From NCBI GenBank assembly GCA_903888485.1, contig CAISTS010000048.1, positions 1 to 64,000 on the forward strand: 64,000 bases of DNA, given 5' to 3'. This stretch comes from an uncultured bacterium (lineage in GTDB: Bacteria; Pseudomonadota; Alphaproteobacteria; Rhodospirillales; Rhodospirillaceae). Position numbers and translations under genes: made by a program. Under the pieces are notes generated by a model. That model did no database searches and was not told the DNA's origin. It worked only from the letters and a program-made list of their open reading frames with translations. Positions 22,094-31,383 of the stretch are shown piece after piece (within the stretch, counting starts at the first letter, position 1; each line of letters begins with the position of its first letter).

Positions 22094-23128
22094 ATGACCA
22101 GCGGGTCCACTCCGCCGGCGGCTTTAAGCGGCCGCATTCTCTCGGGCATCCAGCCCACCGGCAGTCTCCACCTCGGCAATTACCTCGGCGCCATCCGCAA
22201 TTGGGTCGCGTTGCAGAAGGAATTCGAGTGCCTGTTCTGCATCGTCGATCTGCATGCCATTACGGTGTGGCAGGACCCGAAGGAACTGATGCGCTCCACC
22301 CGCGAAGTTGCCGCCGGCATGATCGCCGCAGGCATCGATCCCGCCGCCAACGCCCTTTTTGTACAGAGCCACGTGCCCGCACACGCCCAGCTCGCCTGGG
22401 TGTTCAACTGCATCGCGCGTCTCGGCTGGCTCAACCGCATGACCCAATTCAAGGACAAGGCCGGGAAGAATCGCGAGAACGCGTCGGCGGGGCTGTACGT
22501 TTATCCCAACCTCATGGCCGCGGACATTCTGGTGTACAAGGCGACGCACGTGCCTGTGGGCGAGGACCAGAAGCAGCACCTCGAGCTTGCCCGCGACATC
22601 GCGCAGAAGTTCAACAACGACTACGGCGTCGAGGTCTTCCCGCTGCCCGAGCCGGTGATCAAAGGGCCGGGCACGCGCGTGATGAGCTTGCGCGATGGGT
22701 CGAAGAAAATGTCGAAGTCGGACCCTTCCGACTTCTCGCGCCTCAACATGACCGACGATGCCGACGCCATCGCCGGTAAGGTGAGGAAGGCCACCACCGA
22801 TCCGCATCCCTTGCCCGACTCGGTCGCCGGGCTGGAAGGCCGGGCGGAGGCCGCGAATCTTTTGAACATCTACGCCGCGCTCACCGACCGGACGCTAGAG
22901 CAGGTGCTGGCTGAAGTCGCCGGCCAGCAGTTCAGCGCTTTCAAGGGTAAGCTGACAGATACTGCGGTTTCGGTCTTGGGGCCGATCAACGCCGAGATGA
23001 AGCGCCTGATGAGCGATCCGGCCGAGATCGACAAGGTACTGGCCAAGGGCGCAGCCAAAGCCAACGCCATTGCCGAGCCGGTGCTGTCCGAGGTCTACAA
23101 GACCGTCGGCTTCCTGCCGCGCGGCTAG
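22094..23128 (+). CDS. trpS: Tryptophanyl-tRNA synthetase
   Basis: Class I aminoacyl-tRNA synthetase charging tRNA-Trp. The 344 residues include the HIGH-equivalent motif in [15 protein letters not shown] (about 18-32), the substrate region with CIVDLHAIT and the KMSKS loop ([12 protein letters not shown] near 205). The C-terminal helical anticodon-recognition domain follows. The length is normal. ATG 22094 follows TTATCCCCC, with no strong Shine-Dalgarno. The stop overlaps by 4 bp the end of the convergent cupin gene. Confidence 0.96.
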   Translation: MTSGSTPPAALSGRILSGIQPTGSLHLGNYLGAIRNWVALQKEFECLFCIVDLHAITVWQDPKELMRSTREVAAGMIAAGIDPAANALFVQSHVPAHAQLAWVFNCIARLGWLNRMTQFKDKAGKNRENASAGLYVYPNLMAADILVYKATHVPVGEDQKQHLELARDIAQKFNNDYGVEVFPLPEPVIKGPGTRVMSLRDGSKKMSKSDPSDFSRLNMTDDADAIAGKVRKATTDPHPLPDSVAGLEGRAEAANLLNIYAALTDRTLEQVLAEVAGQQFSAFKGKLTDTAVSVLGPINAEMKRLMSDPAEIDKVLAKGAAKANAIAEPVLSEVYKTVGFLPRG

Positions 23129-23514
23129 GCTTCAACCGTATGGAAGTCGGCGGGCGCGATGATCTCGAGCAACTCGCAGTCGTCGGAATAGCCAAGGACC
23201 GCGTGACGGATGCCGGAGGGCTGGGTCCAGCAGGAGCCTTTCTCCATCAGATACTCGCGGTCATTGAGGCTGTATTTGATCCAGCCCCGCAGCACGTAGA
23301 CCATCTGGAAGTCGACGTCGTGGAAGTGCCGCTTCGACGCGGCGGCCTCAAAAGGGGGTTTCATCCGGATGACGTGGGCGCGCACCGCGCCGTGGGTGGC
23401 CTTTGCGATGCCAAGGTCGCGATAAAGCGAATAGTCACGCAGCCCGTCACCGACGTAGTCTTCGGCGCGGTCGTGCGAGACGACGAAATCGACGGGTTTT
23501 CGATCTGCGTCCAT
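23125..23514 (-). CDS. Cupin-domain protein
   Basis: Single-domain cupin of 129 residues. The first cupin motif is visible as [20 protein letters not shown] (His, His, Glu-type metal ligands partly replaced), and the second as [26 protein letters not shown] with His at about residue 106. Such small cupins bind metal or small effectors and occur in dioxygenases and regulators; the substrate cannot be told. ATG 23514 has a strong Shine-Dalgarno (GGGAGGGG). The upstream region carries repeated TTGCTGCA-type palindromes. It converges with trpS, overlapping by 4 bp. Confidence 0.8.
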   Translation of the reverse strand: MDADRKPVDFVVSHDRAEDYVGDGLRDYSLYRDLGIAKATHGAVRAHVIRMKPPFEAAASKRHFHDVDFQMVYVLRGWIKYSLNDREYLMEKGSCWTQPSGIRHAVLGYSDDCELLEIIAPADFHTVEA

Positions 23515-23539
23515 GGCCCCTCCCGGCTAACCCATTGAC

Positions 23540-23640
23540 AAACAACGTTATGCTGCACGACTTGCTGCAGCATAACGTGCAGCATGGAGCGGCCTTGCTG
23601 CACCCGATCGCGCAGTAAATTGCTGCATCGCAGCATAAAA
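23540..23640. repeat. Cluster of TTGCTGCA/TGCAGCA inverted repeats
   Basis: Between the nitroreductase stop and the cupin start are three copies of TTGCTGCA (about 23562, 23595 and 23621) interleaved with TGCAGCAT/GCAGCATAA copies. The most perfect unit is ACGTTATGCTGC separated by about 10 bp from GCAGCATAACGT (about 23547-23580). The clustered dyads sit about 30-125 bp upstream of the cupin start on its strand, as expected for an operator of a dimeric repressor. They also lie immediately 3' of the nitroreductase gene and could fold in its mRNA. The role is inferred. Confidence 0.5.
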
Positions 23641-24237
23641 CTAAACGATCCGGCAGGCCTCGTCGAAGGCCAGGCGCTTGTTGCGCGGTTTGAGGCGCGC
23701 ATCGTCGCCGTAGCCGATGTTGCACAGGAAATTGGCTTTGGTTTTTCCGTCCGGCCAGAAGGCGGCGTTCACCTTCTCCTGGTCGAACCCGTTCATGGGA
23801 CCCGCGTCGAGTCCCAGGCTGCGGACGGCGAGGACCAGATAGGCCCCCTGCAGGCTACTGTTGCGGAAGGCCGTCTCGCGAATCAGCTCAGGGCTGCCCG
23901 TGAACCACGACTTGGCGTCGGCCTCGCGGTAGAGCTCCGGCAGCTTTTCATAGAATTCGAGGTCATAACCGACGATGGCCGTCACCGGTGCGGTCATGGT
24001 CTGCGTAAGGTTACCGGCCGAGAGCGCGGGGCGCAGCTTCTCTTTGCCTTCGGGGGTGACCACGAAGATGAAACGCGCCGGCATGCAGTTGGCGCTGGTC
24101 GGCCCCATCTTGGCCAGATCGTAGATGCGGCGCAGCAGCTCTTCGGCGACGGTTTCGGGATGCCAACTGCGCTGCGTGCGCGCGGTCCGAAAGATCAGAT
24201 CGAGGCCCGCCTCGCTGGATGTGCCCCGTCCGGCCAT
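23641..24237 (-). CDS. Nitroreductase-family oxidoreductase, malonic semialdehyde reductase (RutE-like)
   Basis: FMN-dependent nitroreductase-fold protein. After a short lead, [12 protein letters not shown] and [19 protein letters not shown] (about 35-53) match the RutE/HadB group, which reduces malonic semialdehyde in pyrimidine breakdown; later [12 protein letters not shown] is also typical. No other rut genes are near, so the physiological substrate is open. The start is ATG 24237: it shares one base with the TAA stop of nfuA (TAATG), so translation is probably coupled, giving 198 residues. The upstream in-frame codons overlap nfuA and look non-coding. Confidence 0.85.
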   Translation of the reverse strand: MAGRGTSSEAGLDLIFRTARTQRSWHPETVAEELLRRIYDLAKMGPTSANCMPARFIFVVTPEGKEKLRPALSAGNLTQTMTAPVTAIVGYDLEFYEKLPELYREADAKSWFTGSPELIRETAFRNSSLQGAYLVLAVRSLGLDAGPMNGFDQEKVNAAFWPDGKTKANFLCNIGYGDDARLKPRNKRLAFDEACRIV

Positions 24238-24797
24238 TAGGCGATCGCTTCGACCTGCAGCACTTCGGGCACGTAATGGCGCAGCATATTTTCGATGCCC
24301 ATCTTCAGCGTGGCGGTCGAGCTCGGGCAGCCAGCGCACGAGCCGCGCAGGTTGAGATAGACCGTGCCGTTCTTGAAACCCTTGTAGATGATGTCGCCGC
24401 CGTCCTGTGCGACCGCGGGGCGGACGCGCGTGTCGATCAGTTCCTTGATCTGCGAAATGACGTCAGCGTCGGCGCCTTCGTCGCTGAACTCGTCGCTGTC
24501 GTCCTCGGCCTCGCCCTCCATCACCGGCGCACCGGAGGTGAAGTGGTCCATCACCGCACCCAGCACCATGGGCTTCAACACCTGCCAGCTTTTGTCGCCG
24601 GTCTTGGTTACGGTGACAAAATCGCTGCCGAGGAACACGCCGGCAACGCCATCGATCTCGAACAGAAGGCGCGCGAGTGGCGAGCGCTGGGCGGCGTCAC
24701 GCGTTATGAAGTCAGCCACGCCCGTGTCCAGCACCGCGCGGCCCGGCAAGAACTTCAGCGCGGCTGGATTGGGGGTTTCTTCAGTTTGGATGAACAT
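24237..24797 (-). CDS. NfuA/NifU-type Fe-S cluster scaffold protein
   Basis: Fe-S cluster carrier of 186 residues. The N-terminal Nfu_N domain ([19 protein letters not shown], about 1-88) is followed by an acidic linker ([19 protein letters not shown]). The NifU C-terminal domain has the cluster-binding CAGC motif in [10 protein letters not shown] near residue 152. This two-domain type is the usual alphaproteobacterial and mitochondrial Nfu, which delivers [4Fe-4S] clusters to target enzymes. Its stop overlaps the ATG of the nitroreductase gene by one base. The Shine-Dalgarno CGGAG precedes ATG 24797. Confidence 0.94.
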   Translation of the reverse strand: MFIQTEETPNPAALKFLPGRAVLDTGVADFITRDAAQRSPLARLLFEIDGVAGVFLGSDFVTVTKTGDKSWQVLKPMVLGAVMDHFTSGAPVMEGEAEDDSDEFSDEGADADVISQIKELIDTRVRPAVAQDGGDIIYKGFKNGTVYLNLRGSCAGCPSSTATLKMGIENMLRHYVPEVLQVEAIA

Positions 24798-24884
24798 GCG
24801 GGCGTACTCCGAAGGAGCTCAAATGTGGGCCCTAAATAGGACCAATTCAGTCCCCGAGCAAGGGCGCCGCGGTAGACAAATCTT

Positions 24885-25391
24885 CTACGTCAGGGCGTCG
24901 ATGCGCTCTTCAGAAAGATCGCCGGGCACGATGGTAACGGGTATTTCGATCTTCCCCGACAGCTTGCCTGAGATCGCCGAGACAATCGGGCCGGGACCTT
25001 CGGTTCCTGTGCCTGCGCCCAGCACCAGCATCGAGATGTGCGGGTTGTCGGTGATCACCTTGGTCAGTTCGGGCAGGGTGTCTCCCTGACGCAGGAACAG
25101 CTCGGGAAACTTGCCGGTCTGGCGATGCACTTCGGCGGCGATCTGCTGCAGCAAACGTTCAGCCTCGGTTTTGGCCTCGTGATCCATCAGCTCGCCGATG
25201 GTCGAGAAGTGCTGGAACTCGATGTACGGCAGCGCGTGGAACAGCGCGACGGATCCGCCGCTGTTGACCACGCGCCGGCAGGCAAAGCGCAGCGCCGCGC
25301 GCATCTCGGCGGACTTATCGACGACCAGCAGAAATGTCCGCGCACCTTCGGTTTCGGTCGCATTGTCGGATGCTGCGGCGGGTTGGTTCAT
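24885..25391 (-). CDS. Universal stress protein (UspA family)
   Basis: Single UspA domain of 168 residues. It opens with the beta strand TFLLVVDKSAEMRAALRFACRRV, as in nucleotide-binding Usp proteins. The distal GxxG-type element is LGAGTGTEGPGPIVSAI, near residue 138, followed by a terminal VTIVPG strand. It probably binds ATP or another small ligand. The start is taken as ATG 25391, two bases after the TAG of the TIGR02186 gene (TAGCGATG), which implies coupling. A longer form from 25427 would overlap that gene. It is the last gene of the TauE/TIGR02186/Usp operon. Confidence 0.9.
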   Translation of the reverse strand: MNQPAAASDNATETEGARTFLLVVDKSAEMRAALRFACRRVVNSGGSVALFHALPYIEFQHFSTIGELMDHEAKTEAERLLQQIAAEVHRQTGKFPELFLRQGDTLPELTKVITDNPHISMLVLGAGTGTEGPGPIVSAISGKLSGKIEIPVTIVPGDLSEERIDALT

Positions 25392-25393
25392 CG

Positions 25394-26137
25394 CTACACG
25401 CGCCTGAATACCGCGCCCGCGATCCACCCCGCCGATCCCGCCAGCAGCACGGCGAGCAGACCGTAGAGGAACGCCAGCGGTCCGTGAGCAAAGTCGTAGA
25501 TGTCGGCGCCGACGCCGATCTTGGAGATCGTCAGCGGCACGATCTCGGCGGCCGTGATCTGTCCCTCGCGGAAGAGATAGACTTCGACCGTGTACGTGCC
25601 CGTAGGCACATTGGCGGGAAAATGCAGCGCCGTGCGGAAGAGACGGTTGGACATCAGCGTGATATCGCTGAGGCCCTGTTCATAGAGGCTTTCATCTGTC
25701 TTCAGGCGCACCAGCGCCTGGCGAAAGGAGGTCACCTCTACCGCGGGGAGGGTTTCGTCGGAATTGAGAAGGCGAATGTTCTCAAGGCCGATCTGTTGGC
25801 GCGCGAGCAGCGTCTCTGATGCGAACTCGTCGAGCGGCCGCGAGGAAGCAACGCGGTAGTACGTGGGCGCGGCGCGGAAGGTCACGGAATCCGAATTGGC
25901 CCAGATGGGTCCAAAGCGGCCCTTGCGGCGCACAACTTCGTCGCGCGCCGGCCCGCGAACGACGACGACAATGTCACCCGGCCCGTCGGTCGCGCCGAAC
26001 AGCAGCACGTCGGTGCCGCTGAACCCGGTCGTGATGGCGACAAGGTGATTGGAAAGGTCGGCGACCAGCGGCACCTGCTGCGCCTTCGCCGGTACGGCGC
26101 AGATCAGAACGAGTAAGACGAGAAAGACGCGCATCAT
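25394..26137 (-). CDS. TIGR02186-family membrane-anchored protein
   Basis: Conserved alphaproteobacterial protein of unknown function (the TIGR02186 group, usually next to a TauE/SafE permease). The 247 residues show a signal peptide (VFLVLLVLICAVPAKA, cleavage near residue 19). A beta-rich periplasmic domain follows, with the family landmark LSNHLVAITTGFSGTDVLLFGA at about 29-50. A C-terminal transmembrane helix (GPLAFLYGLLAVLLAGSAGWIAGAVF) ends the protein. It overlaps the upstream permease gene by 4 bp (ATGA-type junction). The constant pairing suggests an accessory subunit of the exporter, which is inference. Confidence 0.85.
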   Translation of the reverse strand: MMRVFLVLLVLICAVPAKAQQVPLVADLSNHLVAITTGFSGTDVLLFGATDGPGDIVVVVRGPARDEVVRRKGRFGPIWANSDSVTFRAAPTYYRVASSRPLDEFASETLLARQQIGLENIRLLNSDETLPAVEVTSFRQALVRLKTDESLYEQGLSDITLMSNRLFRTALHFPANVPTGTYTVEVYLFREGQITAAEIVPLTISKIGVGADIYDFAHGPLAFLYGLLAVLLAGSAGWIAGAVFRRV

Positions 26138-27063
26138 GGCGCGGCCTCGCCTGTGCCGAGGCTAAATATATCGGACGGCGGAATCACCAAATCAAGCGCG
26201 AGGCGGATGGCGACACCCAGCACGATGAGACCGAGCATGATGCGAAGGTGCTCGCCTTTGACTTTGTTCGAGAGCCGCGCGCCGATCTGCGCGCCGATGA
26301 CACCGATGAGGAGGAGCAGAAGCGCGAGCACGGCGTCCACCGACTGGTTAACCGTGGCTTGCAACAGCGCGGTGCCGGCCGTGACGAATGTGATCTGGAA
26401 CAGCGACGTGCCGATCACCACCTGCGTCGGCATGCCGAGCAGGTAGATCATCGCCGGCACCATCAGGAAGCCGCCGCCGACGCCCATCATCGCTACGAGC
26501 AGGCCGACCAGCCAGCCGATCGCCAGCGGCAGCAGCGCCGAGACATAGAGTTTTGAACGGCGGAAGCGCATCTTGAAGGGCAGGCCGTGCATCCACATGT
26601 GCCGGCCGGGTCCGCGTGCCGCCAGCGCTACCGCGGCGGGGCGCTTCTTCAGAACACCTGGCACGCTTTCGGCCAGCATGATGGTCCCGACCACGCCCAG
26701 GAAGAACACATAGCCGACAGAGATGGTGAGATCGATGTGGCCGGCGTATTTCAGCACGTTGAACAGCCAGACGCCCATGCCCGCGCCGACGAATCCGCCG
26801 GCGGTCAGCACCGCGCCCATCATGAAGTCGACATTGCCGCGGCGCATGTGGGCGGTGACGCCCGAGACCGACGACGCCACGGTCTGCGCCGCCTGGGTGC
26901 CCACGGCCACCGAGGGTGGCACCCCGATGAAGATGAGGAGGGGGGTCATCAAGAACCCGCCGCCCACGCCGAACAAGCCGGACAAGAAGCCGACCGAGCC
27001 GCCTAGCCCGAGGACCAGGAGGATGTGCACCGACATCTCGGCTATGGGCAGATAAATCTGCAT
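26134..27063 (-). CDS. TauE/SafE-family sulfite/anion exporter
   Basis: Inner-membrane permease of 309 residues. The N-terminal repeat has GLGGSVGFLSGLFGVGGGFLMTPLL at about 18-42, and the second half repeats it as GLLVAMMGVGGGFLMVPAMIYLLG, the inverted duplication typical of the family. About 8 membrane helices are seen, with a basic cytosolic loop between the halves. The family exports sulfite, sulfoacetate or other organosulfonates; no sulfur genes are adjacent, so the substrate is open. It is the first gene of a three-gene operon with the TIGR02186 protein and a universal stress protein. Confidence 0.9.
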   Translation of the reverse strand: MQIYLPIAEMSVHILLVLGLGGSVGFLSGLFGVGGGFLMTPLLIFIGVPPSVAVGTQAAQTVASSVSGVTAHMRRGNVDFMMGAVLTAGGFVGAGMGVWLFNVLKYAGHIDLTISVGYVFFLGVVGTIMLAESVPGVLKKRPAAVALAARGPGRHMWMHGLPFKMRFRRSKLYVSALLPLAIGWLVGLLVAMMGVGGGFLMVPAMIYLLGMPTQVVIGTSLFQITFVTAGTALLQATVNQSVDAVLALLLLLIGVIGAQIGARLSNKVKGEHLRIMLGLIVLGVAIRLALDLVIPPSDIFSLGTGEAAP

Positions 27064-27111
27064 TAAGTGTTTGTAGAAGCAGCGTGAGGCCGCTTCAAGG
27101 CTGCACTTGGT

Positions 27112-28068
27112 CTAGTTGCCCGTGGGTGCTGAGGCGGCGTTGCGGCAGTACCAGTCGTAAGCCTTGGCTATACCCTCCTTCAGGCCGGTGGCCGGCTTCC
27201 AGCCCATGGCGTTCAGCTTGGCGCTGTCCAGCAGCTTTTTGGGCATGCCATCGGGTTTGCTCGAGTCATAGGCGAGCTTGCCTTTGAAACCGACCACTTC
27301 GGCAACGATCTCGGCGACCTCGCGAATCGTTACATCGCTGCCGTAGCCGACGTTCACATGGCTCTCGTCGGAATAGGTCTTCATCAGGAAGACACAAGCA
27401 TCGGCGAGATCATCGACATATAGGAACTCGCGGCGCGGCTGGCCGCTGCCCCAGAGTGTCATGGCGGCATCGCCGGCCTGCTTGGCGCGATGCGCTTTAA
27501 CGATCAGCGCCGGCAAAACATGGCTCGAGAGAAGGTCGAAGTTGTCGCCGGGCCCGTAAAGATTAGTCGGCATGGCGCTAATGAAGTCGCGGCCGTACTG
27601 CCGCCGGTAGGCCTGACACTGCATGATGCCGGGGATTTTGGCGATGGCGTACCACTGGTTGGTGGGCTCCAGCGGACCGGTGAGCAGCGCGCTTTCCGGC
27701 ATGGGCTGCGGCGCGAGGCGCGGGTATATGCAGCTTGATCCCAGGAACATCAGCTTCTCGACGCCGATCTTGTGCGCGGTCGCGATGATGTTGTTCTGAA
27801 TGGCCAGGTTGTCGGTGAGGAAATCCACCGGCCGCGTGTCGTTGGCGAGGATACCGCCGACGACGGCCGCCGCGATGAACACCGCCTGGGGTTTCTTCGC
27901 CGCCATCCAGCCTTCGACATCGGCCTGGCGCGTGAGGTCGAGCTCGCTATGGGTGGCCTTCAGGACTTCGCAGTTCTCAGCGGCCAGGCGTCGCACGATG
28001 GCGCCGCCTACCATGCCGCGGTGACCCGCGACCCAGACGCGTTTTCCTTGCAGCGAAAACGCCGTCAT
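27112..28068 (-). CDS. fcl: GDP-L-fucose synthase
   Basis: Bifunctional epimerase-reductase converting GDP-4-keto-6-deoxy-mannose to GDP-L-fucose. The 318-residue SDR has an N-terminal NADP motif [14 protein letters not shown] (about 15-28). The FLGSSCIYP segment carries the catalytic serine and is followed by the YxxxK pair in WYAIAKI near residue 137. It lies downstream of gmd on the same strand with a 4-bp overlap, so the two enzymes form the complete GDP-mannose to GDP-fucose route for surface polysaccharide. Confidence 0.95.
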   Translation of the reverse strand: MTAFSLQGKRVWVAGHRGMVGGAIVRRLAAENCEVLKATHSELDLTRQADVEGWMAAKKPQAVFIAAAVVGGILANDTRPVDFLTDNLAIQNNIIATAHKIGVEKLMFLGSSCIYPRLAPQPMPESALLTGPLEPTNQWYAIAKIPGIMQCQAYRRQYGRDFISAMPTNLYGPGDNFDLLSSHVLPALIVKAHRAKQAGDAAMTLWGSGQPRREFLYVDDLADACVFLMKTYSDESHVNVGYGSDVTIREVAEIVAEVVGFKGKLAYDSSKPDGMPKKLLDSAKLNAMGWKPATGLKEGIAKAYDWYCRNAASAPTGN

Positions 28069-29144
28069 CGCGCGTCGCGGTCGAAGCGCTGGGCTTCGGC
28101 CTTCACGGCCTCGAAGTCGGCGGCGACCATCTCTTTGACCATGTCTTCAAAACTGGTCTTGTGCTTCCACTTCAGCAGCTTGTGTGCCTTTCTCGGATCG
28201 CCGAGCAGAAGTTCGACTTCCGTCGGGCGAAAGTAGCGCGGGTCGACCTCCACGAGTGTCTTGCCGTTCTTGGCGTCGATACCCTTTTCGTCGATACCCT
28301 TGCCCTTCCATTTGATCTTGCGGCCCACCTGGGCGAAGGCGCGTTCGACGAACTCGCGCACTTCATGGGTCTCGCCCGTGGCGAGGACGAAGTCGTCGCC
28401 CGTCTTCTGCTGCACGATCTTCCACATGCCTTCGACGTAGTCGCGTGCGTGACCCCAGTCACGCTTGGCATCAAGGTTGCCGAGATAGAGCTTGTCCTGC
28501 AGGCCAAGCTCTATGCTGGCCACGGCGCGCGTGATCTTGCGCGTCACGAAGGTCTCGCCGCGCAGCGGGCTCTCGTGGTTAAAAAGAATGCCGTTGGAGG
28601 CGTGGTAGCCGTAAGCCTCGCGGTAGTTCACCGTGATCCAATAGGCGTAGAGCTTCGCGGCGGCATAGGGCGAGCGGGGATAGAAGGGCGTCTTCTCGGA
28701 CTGCGGAATCTCCTGCACCTTGCCGTACAACTCCGAGGTCGAGGCCTGGTAGAAGCGTGTCTTCTTGCCGAGATCGAGGATGCGGATCGCTTCCAGCAAA
28801 CGCAGCGTGCCCATGCCGTCGGCGTTGGCGGTGTACTCGGGCGTCTCGAAGCTCACCTGCACGTGGCTCTGGGCGGCGAGGTTATAGATCTCGTCGGGCT
28901 GCACCTCTTGCACGAGGCGGATCAGGTTGGTGGCATCGGTCATGTCGCCGTAGTGCAGGAAGAAGCGCACGCCGGTCTTATGGGTGTCCTGATAGAGGTG
29001 GTCGATGCGCCCGGTGTTGAAGGACGACGAGCGGCGCTTCACGCCGTGCACGACATAGCCCTTCTTGAGCAGGAATTCGGCAAGGTAGGCGCCGTCCTGA
29101 CCGGTGACGCCGGTGATGAGAGCGACCTTGGATTTCTGGGGCAT
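28065..29144 (-). CDS. gmd: GDP-mannose 4,6-dehydratase
   Basis: First committed enzyme of GDP-fucose/rhamnose-type sugar synthesis. The 359 residues start with the NADP-binding [17 protein letters not shown], then [17 protein letters not shown]. The catalytic YxxxK is in [13 protein letters not shown] near residue 155, and [17 protein letters not shown] is the family signature. A strong AAGG precedes ATG 29144. It is translationally coupled to fcl (4-bp overlap). It diverges from the membrane nucleotide-sugar epimerase gene, with a shared promoter region at about 29145-29299. Confidence 0.96.
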   Translation of the reverse strand: MPQKSKVALITGVTGQDGAYLAEFLLKKGYVVHGVKRRSSSFNTGRIDHLYQDTHKTGVRFFLHYGDMTDATNLIRLVQEVQPDEIYNLAAQSHVQVSFETPEYTANADGMGTLRLLEAIRILDLGKKTRFYQASTSELYGKVQEIPQSEKTPFYPRSPYAAAKLYAYWITVNYREAYGYHASNGILFNHESPLRGETFVTRKITRAVASIELGLQDKLYLGNLDAKRDWGHARDYVEGMWKIVQQKTGDDFVLATGETHEVREFVERAFAQVGRKIKWKGKGIDEKGIDAKNGKTLVEVDPRYFRPTEVELLLGDPRKAHKLLKWKHKTSFEDMVKEMVAADFEAVKAEAQRFDRDAR

Positions 29145-29299
29145 CGAGGACCTTACGCGTGCGAGGGTGGGAGCCGCTTTATATGTGGCCGAGCGAGGGC
29201 TTGGGAATCCCTAAGCACCCGGGGAGGCGCGATATTATCCGGAATTGGCGATAAGTCATTGATTTATTGCCTTTATTACGCCGCAACCTTCAGCTATGT
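29145..29299. promoter_or_regulatory. Divergent promoter region, gmd-fcl versus nucleotide-sugar dehydratase
   Basis: This 155-bp spacer separates two divergent surface-sugar transcription units. It holds TTTATATG and ATATTATCC stretches that could act as -10 elements in either direction, but no pair of hexamers stands out. The two units are likely to be expressed together. Confidence 0.35.
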
Positions 29300-31234
29300 A
29301 TGGCGTTCAATGTCGGTCCACGCATAGGCAGGCCCTTGGCGTTCTCCCGCAACGGTTTCCTTTATCACCTGCGTCAGCCGCGCAACCTCTTGGTTTACGC
29401 GCACGATGTGGTCATGGCCTTCGCCGCCCTGCTGGTGGCGTTCTTCCTGCGCCTTGGGCCCGATTTCCTCGAAAGCCGTACCGATATCATCGAGATGGCA
29501 TTCACCTTCGCCGGCGTTGCCGGCGTGGTCTATCTCTTCACGGGTCTTTATCGTCACGCGTGGCAGTACGTTTCGGCCAAGGATGCGATCAACATCCTGC
29601 GCACGGCGGCCATCGTGGTGCTGGTCTTCCTGCCGGCTTGGTTCTTCGTCACCCGCCTTGAATCGCTGCCGCGCTCGCTGCCATTCATTAGCTGGTTTGT
29701 GTTGGTCATGTTCCTCGCCGGCCCGCGGCTGGTGCGGCGCATGCTTAAAGACCAGAATGCGCGCGATACGGTGGTACCTGTTGATGCCGCGCGCGTTCTC
29801 CTGATCGGCGGCGCCGAAGATTCCGAAACCGACGCCGAACATTTCATCCGCACGCCGCAACAAGAGTATCGCGTCGTGGGCATGGTCACCGCCGAAGGTG
29901 CGCGCACCGGCCAAATGATCCGCGGCGTAGAGGTGTTTGGGCGCAACGCCGATCTGCCACGCGTGGTGGAGGTGCTCGATGCCAAGGGGCTCCGCCCCGA
30001 AAAGCTCATTCTCGTCGGGCGCGATATCGACGGTGGCGTGGTGCAGAAGCTGCTCGACGCCGCCACGGCGCTCGGCATTCCATTGGTGCGCGTCGGCGCC
30101 GAGGGCACCATTCAACCAGTCAACATCGAGGATCTGCTCAGCCGCCCACAAAGCAACCTCAACCGCGACGCTATGAACGCGATGATCCGCCGCCGGCGCA
30201 TTCTCGTCACCGGCGCGGGCGGCTCCATCGGCACCGAGCTCGTGCGCCAGATTTGCGCCGGGGGACCGGCACATATCTCGCTGGTCGATAACGGCGAGTA
30301 CAATCTCTATGCCATCGACATGGATGTGCGCACGCGCCACGCGGGCCTCTCCTGCGCCACCATCCTCGCCGACGTGCGCGACGGCGCGTTGATGAAGGAC
30401 ATCATCGCGCGCGAGAAACCCGACATCGTCTTCCATGCCGCCGCGCTCAAACACGTGCCGATGGTCGAGCTCAACCCGCTTGAAGGTTTGCTCACCAATG
30501 CCATCGGCGCGCGCAACGTCGCCGATGCTTGCGTTGCCGCCGGCGTCGTCACCGTGGTGCTGATCTCCACCGACAAGGCAGTCAACCCTTCAAACGTCAT
30601 GGGCGCCTCCAAGCGCGTGGCCGAGATCTACTGTCAGGCCATGGACCTGCGGGGACTGGGCACGCACTTTGTGACGGTACGTTTCGGCAACGTGCTGGGC
30701 TCGGCGGGGTCCGTCGTGCCGCTCTTCCAGAAACAGATCGCCGCCGGCGGCCCGGTGACCATCACGCATCCGGACATCGAGCGCTATTTCATGACCACGC
30801 GCGAAGCCGTCGAGCTGGTGCTCGAGGCCGCCGCACTTGGGCCGGGGCGTAACGACGAAGGCGCGATCTATGTGCTCGACATGGGCGTGCCGGTGAAAAT
30901 CGTGAACCTGGCGCGCCAAATGATTTTCCTCGCCGGCAAGACGCCCGATACCGACATCGCCATCCAGATCACCGGGCTGCGCCCGGGCGAGAAACTCTCC
31001 GAGGAACTGTTCCACGGCCAGGAGCCGACCATGCCCACGGACATGGCCGGCGTGCTGATCGCCCGCCCGCGCACGGTCGATCACGCCGTCATCGCCGCCA
31101 AGCTCGCGGCGCTTGAGGACGCCTGCCGCCGCCGCGACGAAACGGTGGCGCTGGCCCTGGTCGCCGACCTCGTGCCCGAGCTGCGCCGCAGCGCCGGGAC
31201 CGCACCCAAGGCGCATCTAAAAGTCATTAAATAG
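29300..31234 (+). CDS. Membrane nucleotide-sugar 4,6-dehydratase/epimerase (CapD/WbpM/FlaA1-like)
   Basis: Polysaccharide biosynthesis protein of 644 residues. Four N-terminal membrane helices (about 30-150) are followed by a first Rossmann region (ARVLLIGGAEDSE). The catalytic extended-SDR domain begins VTGAGGSIGTELVRQI near residue 300, with STDKAVNPSNVMGASKR. In this group the usual catalytic Tyr is replaced by Met within the MGASK-type motif, and that is what is seen. Such enzymes convert UDP-GlcNAc to a 4-keto-6-deoxy intermediate for LPS, capsule or glycoprotein sugars. The start is uncertain: ATG 29300 is preferred to TTG 29267; neither has a good Shine-Dalgarno. Confidence 0.88.
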   Translation: MAFNVGPRIGRPLAFSRNGFLYHLRQPRNLLVYAHDVVMAFAALLVAFFLRLGPDFLESRTDIIEMAFTFAGVAGVVYLFTGLYRHAWQYVSAKDAINILRTAAIVVLVFLPAWFFVTRLESLPRSLPFISWFVLVMFLAGPRLVRRMLKDQNARDTVVPVDAARVLLIGGAEDSETDAEHFIRTPQQEYRVVGMVTAEGARTGQMIRGVEVFGRNADLPRVVEVLDAKGLRPEKLILVGRDIDGGVVQKLLDAATALGIPLVRVGAEGTIQPVNIEDLLSRPQSNLNRDAMNAMIRRRRILVTGAGGSIGTELVRQICAGGPAHISLVDNGEYNLYAIDMDVRTRHAGLSCATILADVRDGALMKDIIAREKPDIVFHAAALKHVPMVELNPLEGLLTNAIGARNVADACVAAGVVTVVLISTDKAVNPSNVMGASKRVAEIYCQAMDLRGLGTHFVTVRFGNVLGSAGSVVPLFQKQIAAGGPVTITHPDIERYFMTTREAVELVLEAAALGPGRNDEGAIYVLDMGVPVKIVNLARQMIFLAGKTPDTDIAIQITGLRPGEKLSEELFHGQEPTMPTDMAGVLIARPRTVDHAVIAAKLAALEDACRRRDETVALALVADLVPELRRSAGTAPKAHLKVIK

Positions 31235-31252
31235 CAGCGTGCTAGCCGCATC

Positions 31253-31281
31253 TTGTTGGCGATTCGGCGCTCGGCTATAAG
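31253..31281 (+). promoter_or_regulatory. Sigma-70 type promoter for riboswitch-purH transcript
   Basis: TTGTTG (31253-31258) and TATAAG (31276-31281) are separated by exactly 17 bp. The predicted start point falls at about 31288, right where the riboswitch begins, which supports the call. Confidence 0.65.
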
Positions 31282-31286
31282 GGCGG

Positions 31287-31361
31287 CGCTGCGCGACTGG
31301 CGCATGGATGGATGAAACCATCAGGGAACGCAGCGAGGATTTCGCCGCGCGCCTGGGCACC
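31287..31361 (+). ncRNA. ZTP (pfl) riboswitch upstream of purH
   Basis: Leader RNA that senses ZMP/ZTP, purine intermediates that build up when 10-formyl-THF is short. The conserved core elements appear in order: GACTGGC (31295-31301), a small hairpin with GGATGG/CCATC arms, CAGGGAACG (31322-31330), a variable hairpin (GCGAGGATTTCGC), then GCGCGCCTGGGCA (about 31347-31359). The final CCTGGGCA with upstream GACTGGC is the diagnostic pseudoknot half of the family. ZMP is the substrate of PurH, which begins 22 bp later, so context agrees. Recognition is by eye from the family consensus. Confidence 0.85.
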
Positions 31362-31381
31362 AACACTTCACGAGGGTGCCC
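31355..31381 (+). promoter_or_regulatory. Putative expression-platform hairpin masking the purH ribosome-binding site
   Basis: GGGCACC (31355-31361), which belongs to the conserved 3' part of the ZTP aptamer, is perfectly complementary to GGTGCCC (31375-31381) just before the purH ATG. The hairpin would partly occupy the GAGGG Shine-Dalgarno (31372-31376). Ligand binding should free it. This arrangement indicates translational control, although the switch itself is inferred. Confidence 0.6.
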
Positions 31382-31383
31382 CC

